IMG/VR virus record: IMGVR_UViG_3300020172_004437
Span: 1 to 44,446 of that record
Source: a virus
DNA: 44,446 bases
Reading direction: 5' to 3' (one strand)
The notes beneath the pieces are model-generated. The model saw nothing but the letters and a program-made list of their open reading frames with translations, had not been told where the DNA came from and did no database searches. Position 1 is the first letter of the stretch. The number at the start of each line of letters is the position of its first letter. A program made the translations under genes and the position numbers. Shown one piece after another: positions 36,203 to 44,229 of this stretch.

Positions 36203-37801
36203 ATGAACTTTAAAAAAATATTATTAACACTAACACTTCTATTTTCAACTATGATAGTTTTAGGACAGGGGTTTTCGTATACATTTACGGACCCCTGTAC
36301 CTTTAAAACTAAAGAAATTTTCATTAATAACCCTAATGGAAATGTTGCCTTAATTTATAATGGACAAATACAAAGTTTTACTCAAACACAACTTTTGTCA
36401 GGTGCATTAGAACAATGGATTACCCAAGTTAATTCATCAAACCCTGCAGGTCCTTGTAGTGGAGTTGGTTTATATCAAAATACAACAATAAATGCCGTGA
36501 TAACTCAAAATAATATTGCGGTTTTAACTAATGTTTTATCCGCATTAAATGATATATCATCAATAGGTGGTTCAAATATTGGAGGTATTATCGAGGCTAA
36601 GGAAAAATCAAATTCTGAAGATAATAAAAAAAACAATAAAGGACAAACTCAAGGACAAAATGTCTCAGGGGGAAATACAACAGTTAATGGAGCTCCTCAA
36701 GGACAACCCACTAACGGTCAAAACAACCCAAATTCTGGGTCATCGACCATTAACAATCAAACAAATAGTAATGGTACCACAAATAACAATGGAGGAAGTA
36801 CAACTACTTCTGGAGGAAATCAAGCGAACTCGCAATCACAAACAAATAATGGAAATAACCAAAACACTGGAGGAGGTAATACAAATCAAGGAACTACAAC
36901 GCAAACAACAGGAGGAAACACTACAAATACAAGTAACACAACTCAAGGAGGAAATCAAACGAATCAATCACCTGTAACAACATCAGGAGGGAACACGAAT
37001 CAAGGAACTACAACATCAACGACAGGGGGGAACACGAATCAAGGAACTACAACATCAACGACAGGGGGGAACACCAATAATAATGGTAATGAAAAATCTA
37101 ACGAAGATAAAATGGGCGAAATGAATAAAACGTCATCATCAAATTCGGCTCAAGTCAAATCTAAAACCGCGAATGCTAAACAAGGAGGTATTTTACTAAC
37201 AGGGGATATTGTAGCAATTAGTAGTGCGTCAGGAGAAGAACCACAACAATTTAGAATTAATATGAGTGTAACTAAGTCAAATACTGACAATACTTTTGTT
37301 AAGGGGGCTCTATTAAATTTTACAAGTTCAATTAACAATTCTAATTTAACTGTTTTTGCTGGATATAGAAGAAAAAATTTTACATCAATTATTGCTAATT
37401 CATCAATGTTAAATTTTGAAAAAGACTATTTTAATACCACTTCATTTATGGAGTCTTACAAATATAAAAAATATACTGCAACTCTTGGTATTAATTTCAC
37501 AACAGGTAATTTAGGTAGGTCAAAATTTCAAAGTTTGTCCGCATTAGGGGGTGTTATCGGTACTTTTAAAATAACTCCTAAAATTAATAATACTACTATG
37601 CTTGTAGTAGTCTACTCTCCTTTCATATATTACTATGAAGGTATATGGTATCAATCTGGTTGGTTGGCAGTTCCGTTCACCGCATTTGATTATAAAATAA
37701 CTCAAAAATTTAAGTTAAACTTAAGTTTTAGTGGGGTCCAACAAGTTAAAGACGCCACATTAAATTACCAAGTATTACTTGGTGCTAAAGCATTGTTATG
37801 A
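36203..37801 (+). CDS. Secreted protein with Asn/Thr/Gly/Gln repeats and barrel-like end
   Basis: 532 aa. Signal peptide MNFKKILLTLTLLFSTMIVLG (cut after about residue 21). Residues about 22-135 form a domain with IFINNPNGNVALIYNGQ and three Cys. Residues about 145-300 are low complexity with GGNTNQGTTTSTT-type repeats (two perfect 39-bp copies). Residues about 330-532 alternate amphipathic strands (FVKGALLNFTSSINNSNLTV, YTATLGINFTTGN, YQVLLGAKALL), suggesting an outer-membrane barrel. The plan (repeat passenger plus barrel) with a CsgG-like neighbour suggests a surface assembly. Confidence 0.7.
   Translation: MNFKKILLTLTLLFSTMIVLGQGFSYTFTDPCTFKTKEIFINNPNGNVALIYNGQIQSFTQTQLLSGALEQWITQVNSSNPAGPCSGVGLYQNTTINAVITQNNIAVLTNVLSALNDISSIGGSNIGGIIEAKEKSNSEDNKKNNKGQTQGQNVSGGNTTVNGAPQGQPTNGQNNPNSGSSTINNQTNSNGTTNNNGGSTTTSGGNQANSQSQTNNGNNQNTGGGNTNQGTTTQTTGGNTTNTSNTTQGGNQTNQSPVTTSGGNTNQGTTTSTTGGNTNQGTTTSTTGGNTNNNGNEKSNEDKMGEMNKTSSSNSAQVKSKTANAKQGGILLTGDIVAISSASGEEPQQFRINMSVTKSNTDNTFVKGALLNFTSSINNSNLTVFAGYRRKNFTSIIANSSMLNFEKDYFNTTSFMESYKYKKYTATLGINFTTGNLGRSKFQSLSALGGVIGTFKITPKINNTTMLVVVYSPFIYYYEGIWYQSGWLAVPFTAFDYKITQKFKLNLSFSGVQQVKDATLNYQVLLGAKALL
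36991..37073 (+). repeat. 39-bp tandem repeat in the 36203 gene
   Basis: Two adjacent, identical 39-bp units start near 36991 and 37030 and encode GNTNQGTTTSTTG; diverged partial copies flank them. Recent slippage or expansion. Confidence 0.8.
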
Positions 37802-38586
37802 GAAAATTGTTATTAATTGTATTATTATTTGTTGGTAATTTAGTTTACTCACAAACACCGCCACCTCCAGCCGCTCCACCTCCACCGTCGGCTAACGAGG
37901 AATTCAACTCAACTCAAAATAATATTATAGGTGCTCAGTCAAAATCATTTGGTGGTGGGTCTATAATAAAACCAAACCCTATGTTAACATCTGCAGATTT
38001 TGTGTTGATACAAAATCCAACATTTGAATCTGGATGGAGATATGGAACAAGTTTATGTTTTAGTAAAATAAATGATAAGAAAGGTTTTGGAGTTAACGCG
38101 GTACTTAGTTTTGACTTAACACAACAGTCCTATTCATCGTATTATAGAAATAATAATTGGTATTATCATTTAAATTTTGGAAGAATGGGAACTGCTTCAA
38201 ATATAGGTGGTAGTGTTACTAATATGAAATTGAATAAAAAACTTAATTATGGGTATCAGATTGGGGTTTCCGTTGTTGAAGATAGTAAAAATATTTACTT
38301 TATTTTAGTACCTTACGCGGTTCTTTTGGCTAATAAAGAAATTGTTTTAAATTCTAAAATTAGGTGGACCCCAGAAATATTTATAACATTATGTTCTCCG
38401 TATTATGATTTAGGTTTGAAAAAAAATGATGTCTCAAACACATTTAATTCTGTTGTAGGTAATAATATTTCTTTTAATGTGTCTAAATCTTTTAAGTTAA
38501 ATATTAATTGGAGAATGAACATAAACACAACACCAAAATTCGGTATAATGAATAATATACTGATTGGTGGAAATTTAGATTTTTAA
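37798..38586 (+). CDS. Secreted barrel-like outer-membrane protein
   Basis: 262 aa; ATGA overlap with the previous stop. Signal peptide MRKLLLIVLLFVGNLVYSQ, then a Pro-rich segment TPPPPAAPPPPSANEE. From residue about 75 on, alternating strands with aromatic girdles (GWRYGTSLCFSKIN, GFGVNAVLSFDLTQQSY, WYYHLNFGRMG, SFKLNINWRMNINT) suggest an 8-12 strand outer-membrane barrel. Similar ending to the 36203 gene in style. Probably forms part of the same surface complex. Confidence 0.7.
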   Translation: MRKLLLIVLLFVGNLVYSQTPPPPAAPPPPSANEEFNSTQNNIIGAQSKSFGGGSIIKPNPMLTSADFVLIQNPTFESGWRYGTSLCFSKINDKKGFGVNAVLSFDLTQQSYSSYYRNNNWYYHLNFGRMGTASNIGGSVTNMKLNKKLNYGYQIGVSVVEDSKNIYFILVPYAVLLANKEIVLNSKIRWTPEIFITLCSPYYDLGLKKNDVSNTFNSVVGNNISFNVSKSFKLNINWRMNINTTPKFGIMNNILIGGNLDF

Positions 38587-38591
38587 AAAAA

Positions 38592-39044
38592 ATGAAAACA
38601 TTACTATTAATTACATTAACTACTTTAATGTCAATAACATCTTACTCTCAGTCGTGTTTCACTGTTAAAAGTGTTCAAACTAAAGACAGTATTCAAGGGA
38701 TTAATCCTAAAAGATTTACTTTAGGTGTTAAACAAATAACCGAAGAAATTATTTCTGAGAAATATAAAATATGTGAAGATGGTGATTCAGTCTCTGTAGT
38801 TATTCAAAGTATTGAAGCTCCTACCACAGGAATATCTATAGGTCCTTTTGAGAAAAAAAGAAAAGTTACAATAGTAACAGTTAAACTAATTATTAATAAT
38901 AAAGAATACATTGGTGTTGGAGAAAGTAAGACTGACGTTAAGTCAACGTTCATTGAATTACAAGACGAAAACATCCCATTTGAAAAATCCGCATTTTCAG
39001 CGGCACTGAAAAAATCGTTACAAGATGCGGTAAATAAATTTTAA
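38592..39044 (+). CDS. Secreted periplasmic protein of the CsgG-like island
   Basis: 150 aa. Signal peptide MKTLLLITLTTLMSITSYSQ. The mature part has an early Cys (CFTVKSVQ), strands VSVVIQSIEAP and VTIVTVKLIINNKEYIGVGE, and a C-terminal helix FSAALKKSLQDAVNKF similar in style to the last helix of CsgG-like proteins. Could be a small accessory (CsgE/F-like in role, not in recognisable sequence). TAATATG joins it to the lectin gene. Confidence 0.65.
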   Translation: MKTLLLITLTTLMSITSYSQSCFTVKSVQTKDSIQGINPKRFTLGVKQITEEIISEKYKICEDGDSVSVVIQSIEAPTTGISIGPFEKKRKVTIVTVKLIINNKEYIGVGESKTDVKSTFIELQDENIPFEKSAFSAALKKSLQDAVNKF

Positions 39045-39045
39045 T

Positions 39046-40725
39046 ATGAAATTTTTATTTATTACATTATTTTTACTGTTATCTAATATAGTATTAGGTC
39101 AGAATTTTACGTATAGTGGTTACATCTATAACGCAGGAGGTTTACCTGCTTCAAACGTACCTGTTAAATTATATAAAAGAACAACACCTTCGTTAGTTGG
39201 GTTTACTTCCCAAACAAATTATAACGGACATTCATATTATCGCTCAACAGGTTCAATGTTTTGGTTAGACGCTAAAGCCGCCTGTGAAAATATGAACGGA
39301 CATTTGGCAACAATATCAAACGTTGCTGAGAAAAATTTTCTTTTTAATACTTGGCCATCAGGATGGATTGGGTATTATCAAGATAAGACAGGTTCGTTTT
39401 ACTCAGAACCTTTAGGAGGATGGAGATGGACTGAAAACTATGTTACTACAACACAAACCAATAACTATGATGTTGCTAGTTATACATCAGGTAATAGTCT
39501 AACAGATTTAAAAAACTCAAAAAACATTACATTATATAACTCACCAGTTCTAACTACAAGTGGTGGGAAATATCTAACATTTAATGGTGTTAACAACTAT
39601 GGTATAACACCAAGTCTTACAAGTCATTTTAGTAATTCAAATGTTATTACACTAATACTATGGGTATATCCTACAGGTAATGGTGTAATATTGGACGAAT
39701 TAGGTACACCTTCAACTTCTTCAGGTTGGCACGAGTCGGTAGTTGAGATAACAGGAGGTAACACCTTAAGATGCGGATTTTGGAATGGTACTGGTATTAC
39801 ACAAATCTCGACTAGTATAACCTTAAATCAATGGTGTATGGTTGCGTTAACCTATGATGGGTCAACAATGACAGGATATAAGAATGGAGTGTCTTTTGGT
39901 AGTACAACCTTTAATAGATTAGCACCTCATTTAAATGGTGGCGGAGACCAAGTATTTGCGTTAGGATTAGCCGATGGAACTCATATGGGTCACGGTGGGT
40001 ATGGGTCTTTCAGATTAGGTGCATTCCAAATTTATAACACTTCTTTAACTTTGGACGAGATAAATAGAAATTATATGTCACTATCTTATAGGTTTGGATT
40101 AAATCCTTATCTATCGTGGAATGGCGGAGAGCCAAATAATTCGAATAGTGAAGATTATGCTCAATTTGTTGGTTCTGGATTATGGAATGATTTACCTAAT
40201 AATGTTTCATTACCTTATGTGATTGAATTTGATTATATTGTTACCTTTACACCTTGGGTATTACATCAGACTGTTTTTACAAATTCAAATGGGTATTATA
40301 GTTTTAATCAATCAACAAATCCTGCAACAGAATGGTATATACAGATAGATGTGCCAAATGGGCCTGTAACAACACTTCAAAATAATGATTTATATAATGC
40401 GAATTTTAAAGTTTTAAACAGAAATTTTACATCAATAGATTATTACCGATATGATGTAAATAATGACAATAAAATAACAATTTCAGATGTATACTATATT
40501 CATATGAAAAAATCAGGTTTATTCTTAAATTGGACTTCACCTTTACCAAAAACAAGATTATTTACACAGTCTGTGTATAATACAATTATGTCATCAACAA
40601 ATGATATAAGAGCAACATATAGTGGAACTAATAATATAGTTATTATGTCCCCAACCAATGGAGGTAGTTCAAATTATTATTTGATTAATACAGGGTATTC
40701 TAATAGTATTAGTTTAAGCTATTAA
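39046..40725 (+). CDS. Secreted C-type lectin interrupted by a LamG domain, dockerin-like end
   Basis: 559 aa. Signal peptide MKFLFITLFLLLSNIVLG. The first lectin half lies at about 60-132 (SYYRSTGSMFWLDAKAACEN, GHLATISNVAEKNFL, GGWRWTE). Residues about 150-350 are a LamG-type sandwich (YLTFNGVNNYG, VITLILWVYPTG, WCMVALTYDGS, GAFQIYNTSLTLDEINR). The second lectin half resumes at 356-397 (LSWNGGEPNNSNSEDYAQF, LWND). Near 465-490, YDVNNDNKITISDVYYI is dockerin-like, followed by FTQSVYNTIMSSTN as in the 32820 protein. A carbohydrate-binding surface protein or fibre component. No T9SS tail. Confidence 0.8.
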   Translation: MKFLFITLFLLLSNIVLGQNFTYSGYIYNAGGLPASNVPVKLYKRTTPSLVGFTSQTNYNGHSYYRSTGSMFWLDAKAACENMNGHLATISNVAEKNFLFNTWPSGWIGYYQDKTGSFYSEPLGGWRWTENYVTTTQTNNYDVASYTSGNSLTDLKNSKNITLYNSPVLTTSGGKYLTFNGVNNYGITPSLTSHFSNSNVITLILWVYPTGNGVILDELGTPSTSSGWHESVVEITGGNTLRCGFWNGTGITQISTSITLNQWCMVALTYDGSTMTGYKNGVSFGSTTFNRLAPHLNGGGDQVFALGLADGTHMGHGGYGSFRLGAFQIYNTSLTLDEINRNYMSLSYRFGLNPYLSWNGGEPNNSNSEDYAQFVGSGLWNDLPNNVSLPYVIEFDYIVTFTPWVLHQTVFTNSNGYYSFNQSTNPATEWYIQIDVPNGPVTTLQNNDLYNANFKVLNRNFTSIDYYRYDVNNDNKITISDVYYIHMKKSGLFLNWTSPLPKTRLFTQSVYNTIMSSTNDIRATYSGTNNIVIMSPTNGGSSNYYLINTGYSNSISLSY

Positions 40726-40733
40726 TAAGTTTT

Positions 40734-40765
40734 TTTGGTTTTTTGTCCAAATTTTCGTATCTTTG
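40734..40765 (+). promoter_or_regulatory. Host-type promoter, leaderless geometry
   Basis: TTTG (40734-40737), N20, TATCTTTG (40758-40765), TAAT, then the ATG at 40770. Confidence 0.75.
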
Positions 40766-40769
40766 TAAT

Positions 40770-41159
40770 ATGATGATGGATAAAAAACGAGCCAAAATTA
40801 TTGCGTCAGAAACTTTTAATTGGTGTATTAAAAAATTTGGAAACCCATTAAAAACCCAAAAACCTTCTTTAAAAGTTTCGTTTATTAAATCTAATAAACA
40901 TAATTACGGTTTATATTATTCAAGAGTTATTTCGGTTTTTCCTTTGGTTTGTGAAACTGAAAGATTAATCATTAAAACCGTAATACACGAATATAGACAT
41001 TTTTTACAAATGCCTAAATTAAGTAATATGTCTCAATATTCTAAATTATGTGAAGAATATGATTATGAAAATCACCCTTTAGAGATTGATGCCAGAGAAT
41101 TTGAAAAATGTCATTATAAATCTTGTAGGGCTTTTTTAAAAAGAAAAGGTATTATCTAA
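40770..41159 (+). CDS. HEYRH metallopeptidase-like protein
   Basis: 129 aa starting MMMDKKRAKIIASETFNWC; a longer frame from 40743 would begin upstream of the predicted transcription start. TVIHEYRHFLQ gives H73-E74-x-x-H77, with HPLEIDAREFEKCHY downstream providing a possible third ligand. It resembles SprT-type or other small cytosolic zincins found in phages. The promoter makes the ATG sit 4 nt after TATCTTTG. Substrate unknown. Confidence 0.75.
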   Translation: MMMDKKRAKIIASETFNWCIKKFGNPLKTQKPSLKVSFIKSNKHNYGLYYSRVISVFPLVCETERLIIKTVIHEYRHFLQMPKLSNMSQYSKLCEEYDYENHPLEIDAREFEKCHYKSCRAFLKRKGII

Positions 41160-41178
41160 TAACTACATTGTTTTGAAG

Positions 41179-41185
41179 TATTTAT
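41179..41185 (+). promoter_or_regulatory. TATTTAT box for the endolysin gene
   Basis: GAAGTATTTATTG, 34 nt before the ATG at 41220. Confidence 0.6.
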
Positions 41186-41219
41186 TGTTAAATAAACTAC
41201 AATTAAATACAATAAAACA

Positions 41220-42056
41220 ATGTTATTAAAAAACGGTTCAAAAGGAGAAGAAGTAAAACAACTCCAAACTTTATTAGGATTAACTGCTGACGGTATATTT
41301 GGTACTGGTACCGAAACTAAAGTAAAAGCTTGGCAAGCTGCAAATGGTTTAACCGCTGACGGTATTGTTGGTGATGGTACTTGGGGTAAAATGTTTGGTT
41401 CAACAACCCAAGAGTCTAAAGTGATAAAAGAAGATGTTGTAATACCTTCAGGAGGTTCTCTTAATCTTGATAAACTTAAAGGTCATATTCCTGATTCAGT
41501 AATTGCTCAAATACCAGATACTGCAAAAAAATTCAATATAACTAATCCATTGAGATTGGCTCACTTTTTAGCGCAATGTGGTCACGAGTCAGGAGGTTTT
41601 AAAGCAGTTCAAGAAAATTTAAATTACTCTGCTGATGGATTGAAAAAAATCTTCCCTAAGTATTTCCCTGGTAATCTTGCTGAGTCATACGCAAGAAACC
41701 CTGAGAAAATTGCTTCCAAAGTATATGGAGGTAGAATGGGTAATGGTGATGAAACAACAAAAGAAGGTTTCAAATTTAGAGGTAGAGGTTATATCCAATT
41801 AACAGGTAAAGCAAATTACACAAACTTTGCTAAGTTTATCGGTGAAGATACTGTGGCTAATCCTGATTTAGTTGCAACAAAATACCCATTAGCATCTGCG
41901 GCATTCTTCTTTGATTCAAATAAGTTATGGTCAATTTGTGATAAAGGAGCTGATGACGCAACGGTAACTGCGGTTACAAAAAGAGTAAACGGTGGGACTA
42001 TTGGATTACCTGATAGAATCAAACATTTTAAGGAATATTATAATTTATTAAAATAA
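41220..42056 (+). CDS. Endolysin: peptidoglycan-binding domain plus GH19
   Basis: 278 aa. Residues 1-60 are a PG_binding_1 repeat (LLKNGSKGEEVKQLQTLLGL, TADGIFGTGTETKVKAWQ, GIVGDGTWGKMF). Residues about 88-278 are a GH19 chitinase/lysozyme-type domain: RLAHFLAQCGHESGGF with E123, ENLNYSADGL with E132, FKFRGRGYIQLTGKANY, and ASAAFFFDSNKLW. GH19 phage enzymes cleave the MurNAc-GlcNAc glycan at lysis. No signal peptide, so a holin is needed. A TATTTAT box precedes it. Confidence 0.9.
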   Translation: MLLKNGSKGEEVKQLQTLLGLTADGIFGTGTETKVKAWQAANGLTADGIVGDGTWGKMFGSTTQESKVIKEDVVIPSGGSLNLDKLKGHIPDSVIAQIPDTAKKFNITNPLRLAHFLAQCGHESGGFKAVQENLNYSADGLKKIFPKYFPGNLAESYARNPEKIASKVYGGRMGNGDETTKEGFKFRGRGYIQLTGKANYTNFAKFIGEDTVANPDLVATKYPLASAAFFFDSNKLWSICDKGADDATVTAVTKRVNGGTIGLPDRIKHFKEYYNLLK

Positions 42057-42065
42057 AAAATTATT

Positions 42066-42488
42066 ATGGACGAAACACAAATAGAATATAAAAGTGAATT
42101 TTTACCTGACATAACAATAGTTGTTGTGTTTAAAGAAGACCCATTATATCCACAAGTTAATGAATATTTTGACGAATATGGTTATGGATTTATGGTTCCA
42201 GGTAAAAATTTAGTGATAATTGATGGTGAAATTTTAGAAGAAATTGAAGATACAAGTATTATTAAATTCATAGAAGCTCACGAGATTTCACACATATTAT
42301 TAAATCATTCGGGACCTAGAGATAATAGAGAAGAATTAGAAGCTGATTTAGGTGCTTATTTGTTGTTAAGTCAAAATGGTTATAATAATGCTATAGAATT
42401 ATTGTTAAAACACTTTGAGGATAGACACGGAATTAAGTTTTCTGAAGAATTATTACCTGAGATATCAAAAAAATTAGGTTTTGATTAA
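42066..42488 (+). CDS. HExxH metallopeptidase-like protein (ImmA-like)
   Basis: 140 aa. KFIEAHEISHILLNHSGPRD contains H72-E73-x-x-H76 and EELEADLGAYLLL supplies the Glu-rich third-ligand helix, the pattern of ImmA/IrrE-type zincins. N-terminal strands IVVVFKEDPLYP and GKNLVIIDGEIL. No tag or signal. Located 9 nt after the endolysin gene and probably co-transcribed with it. ImmA-type proteases cleave repressors in mobile elements; in this context it might inactivate a host regulator. Confidence 0.75.
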   Translation: MDETQIEYKSEFLPDITIVVVFKEDPLYPQVNEYFDEYGYGFMVPGKNLVIIDGEILEEIEDTSIIKFIEAHEISHILLNHSGPRDNREELEADLGAYLLLSQNGYNNAIELLLKHFEDRHGIKFSEELLPEISKKLGFD

Positions 42489-42519
42489 TGTCAGACTTGA
42501 TTTTTTGAATATTATGTAG

Positions 42520-42602
42520 TATTTATTTATACGTCCGCCCTCCTTTGGGTGTTTATATATATCCTGTACTAAAAGACCTGAGAAAATTTTCTTGGGTCTT
42601 TT
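42520..42602 (+). ncRNA. Possible short late RNA or leader with terminator
   Basis: A TATTTATTTATA box (42520-42531) is followed, with no ORF, by ACGTCCGCCCTCCTTTGGGT and a 16-nt imperfect stem terminator (42571-42602). This would give a transcript of about 65 nt. It may simply be the terminator of the 42066 gene plus a stray box. Confidence 0.35.
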
Positions 42603-42605
42603 TAT
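42571..42605 (+). terminator. Terminator after the ImmA-like gene
   Basis: AAAAGACCTGAGAAAA pairs with TTTTCTTGGGTCTTTT, followed by TATTTT. Confidence 0.8.
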
Positions 42606-42621
42606 TTTAAAAAAAAATTAT

Positions 42622-42629
42622 TATCTTTG
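42622..42629 (+). promoter_or_regulatory. TATCTTTG promoter element
   Basis: TATCTTTG 15 nt before the ATG at 42645; the -33 region is poor. Confidence 0.55.
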
Positions 42630-42644
42630 TAAAAAATTAAAGTT

Positions 42645-43271
42645 ATGAAAATAAAATTTGCAGATAGTTTTGGAGATAGTATTGAAAGATTAATACGTCA
42701 TCAAACTTGGTGGTATAAAACATATGAGTTATTTCGATACGATTTACCTAGATTCTTTAAGAATGTTTGGACATTTAGAAAGGCGCTATGGAGTCATTAC
42801 TGGTTTGACCATCACGGAACTTTAAAATTCCTTGAGATTGGGTTAACTAACATCTCTGACACTGTTGAGAAATATGGTAATGAGGTTGATGGCCCTCGTT
42901 TAAAGAAAGTTGCCGCAATGCGTAGAGCAATTGAACTAATCAAGAACTATAATGAGGACAACTACATTGAAATGGCCGAATCTGAATTAGGAGAACTCAT
43001 ACTTCGCGATTGGGAATTTGAAGAAACTGGCGAAACAACTAATAATCCATTAGGTGAAGATAATGAAAAATTATACAGGTTAGTTGATAAGGATACTCCT
43101 GAAGAAAAAGAACACAATCGTAAAGTGTTTGATAGGGCTCGTGAGATTGAAAAACAGGAATGGGACGAATTGTTTAAAATATTAAAAGGTCAGGATTACA
43201 CAACTTTTGATAAAGATAAAGATTGGGATGAACAATTTGATGGTTCAGGTATAAAAGGTTGGTGGGACTAA
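42645..43271 (+). CDS. Conserved phage-type protein, unknown function
   Basis: 208 aa starting MKIKFADSFGDSIERLIRHQ, Trp/Tyr-rich in the first 60 residues (TWWYKTYELFRYDLPRFF, LWSHYWFDHHGT), then helical and acidic (LKFLEIGLTNISDTVEKYG, EHNRKVFDRAREIEKQEWDE). Proteins opening with FADSF...TWWYK are familiar from large phages with no assigned role. Promoter of host type. Joined by TAATATG to the next gene. Confidence 0.75.
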   Translation: MKIKFADSFGDSIERLIRHQTWWYKTYELFRYDLPRFFKNVWTFRKALWSHYWFDHHGTLKFLEIGLTNISDTVEKYGNEVDGPRLKKVAAMRRAIELIKNYNEDNYIEMAESELGELILRDWEFEETGETTNNPLGEDNEKLYRLVDKDTPEEKEHNRKVFDRAREIEKQEWDELFKILKGQDYTTFDKDKDWDEQFDGSGIKGWWD

Positions 43272-43272
43272 T

Positions 43273-43485
43273 ATGATGTTGCAATTAAATCCAATGATTC
43301 CTATTTTAAGGGTCTCTGACGGTATGGAAGGATATGCGTTTTTGGTTATAGATTATTCCCAAGAACATAATTTACTTTTTACTTGTGCAATGGATGATGG
43401 AGAAATATGGACACTTAACAATAAAGAAATAAGATTTTGTAAAAATATTTCTATGGATAGATTAGAAATTAAAAAAAATGATTAA
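43273..43485 (+). CDS. Small hypothetical protein
   Basis: 70 aa starting MMLQLNPMIPILRVSDGMEG. A short beta protein (YAFLVIDYSQEHNLLFTCAM, EIWTLNNKEIRF), likely an SH3-like barrel given its size and strand spacing, but not recognised. Ends 9 nt before the metallophosphoesterase. Confidence 0.65.
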   Translation: MMLQLNPMIPILRVSDGMEGYAFLVIDYSQEHNLLFTCAMDDGEIWTLNNKEIRFCKNISMDRLEIKKND

Positions 43486-43490
43486 CTTTG
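43483..43490 (+). promoter_or_regulatory. TAACTTTG element, leaderless geometry
   Basis: TAACTTTG followed by TACT and the ATG at 43495; no -33 TTG seen. It overlaps the stop of the 43273 gene. Confidence 0.45.
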
Positions 43491-43494
43491 TACT

Positions 43495-44193
43495 ATGAAA
43501 ATTACACTTATATCAGATACTCACACAAAACACAAACACATTACTCAGGATTTACCTGGTGGTGATTTGTTAATCCACGCAGGAGATATGTCTTCTATGG
43601 GTTATGAGCACGAGATTACCGAATTCTGTAAATGGTTCGATAAAATCGCTAACTAAGACCACAAAATCTCTATTGCGGGTAATCACGATTGGGGGTTTCA
43701 AAACAACACTGAGAAAGCGATGCAGATTGTTAACTCTTACAAAACCATTAATTACTTACAAGATGATTGGTTAAAAGTTGGTGATGACAAACAAATGGTT
43801 AAAGTTTACGGTAGTCCTTGGCAACCTGAATTTTATCAATGGGCGTTCAACTTACAAAAAAATGGTGATGAGTTGAAATCCAAATGGAATGCAATTCCTG
43901 AAGATACCGACATCTTAATCACTCACGGTCCTGCTTGGGGATTCTTGGATGACGTTGAAGGTCGCAGAGGAGAACATTTAGGTTGTGAATTATTAGCTGA
44001 GAGAATTAAAACTATCAAACCAAAGATTCACGTTTGTGGTCATATCCACACTGGGTACGGTCACTACTTTGATGGACACACTCACTATTTCAACGCGTCA
44101 GTATTGAACGAAAGATATCTTTACGCTCATACTCCTTGGAATATCGATTGGGACCCAATCACAAATAAAGTTACTTTTTTGGGTAACGATTAA
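43495..44193 (+). pseudogene. Metallophosphoesterase interrupted by an in-frame TAA
   Basis: One frame encodes every calcineurin-like motif: ISDTHTKHKHI (metal site D8-x-H10), GGDLLIHAGDMSSMG, SIAGNHDWGF, DILITHGPAWG and HVCGHIHTGYG. The reading is stopped once by TAA at 43654-43656 (codon 54), between KIAN and DHKISIAGNHD. A Tyr codon (TAT/TAC) would restore it with one base change. No frameshift and no other decay. It may be a sequencing error, a very recent mutation, or two polypeptides (re-initiation is possible at ATG 43720, which would lack GNHD). Resembles MPPED2-like phosphoesterases. Confidence 0.8.
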
Positions 44194-44196
44194 AGG

Positions 44197-44220
44197 AACC
44201 ACCTTCGGGTGGTTTTTTTA
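44197..44220 (+). terminator. Terminator of the phosphoesterase gene
   Basis: AACCACC-TTCG-GGTGGTT hairpin followed by T5. Confidence 0.9.
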
Positions 44221-44229
44221 TTTATAAAG

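Noticed and set aside
43654-43656. Stop-codon reassignment (TAA read as sense)
   Set aside because: TAA is the normal terminator of nearly every gene in the window, so a general recoding cannot hold; only a local event is possible.
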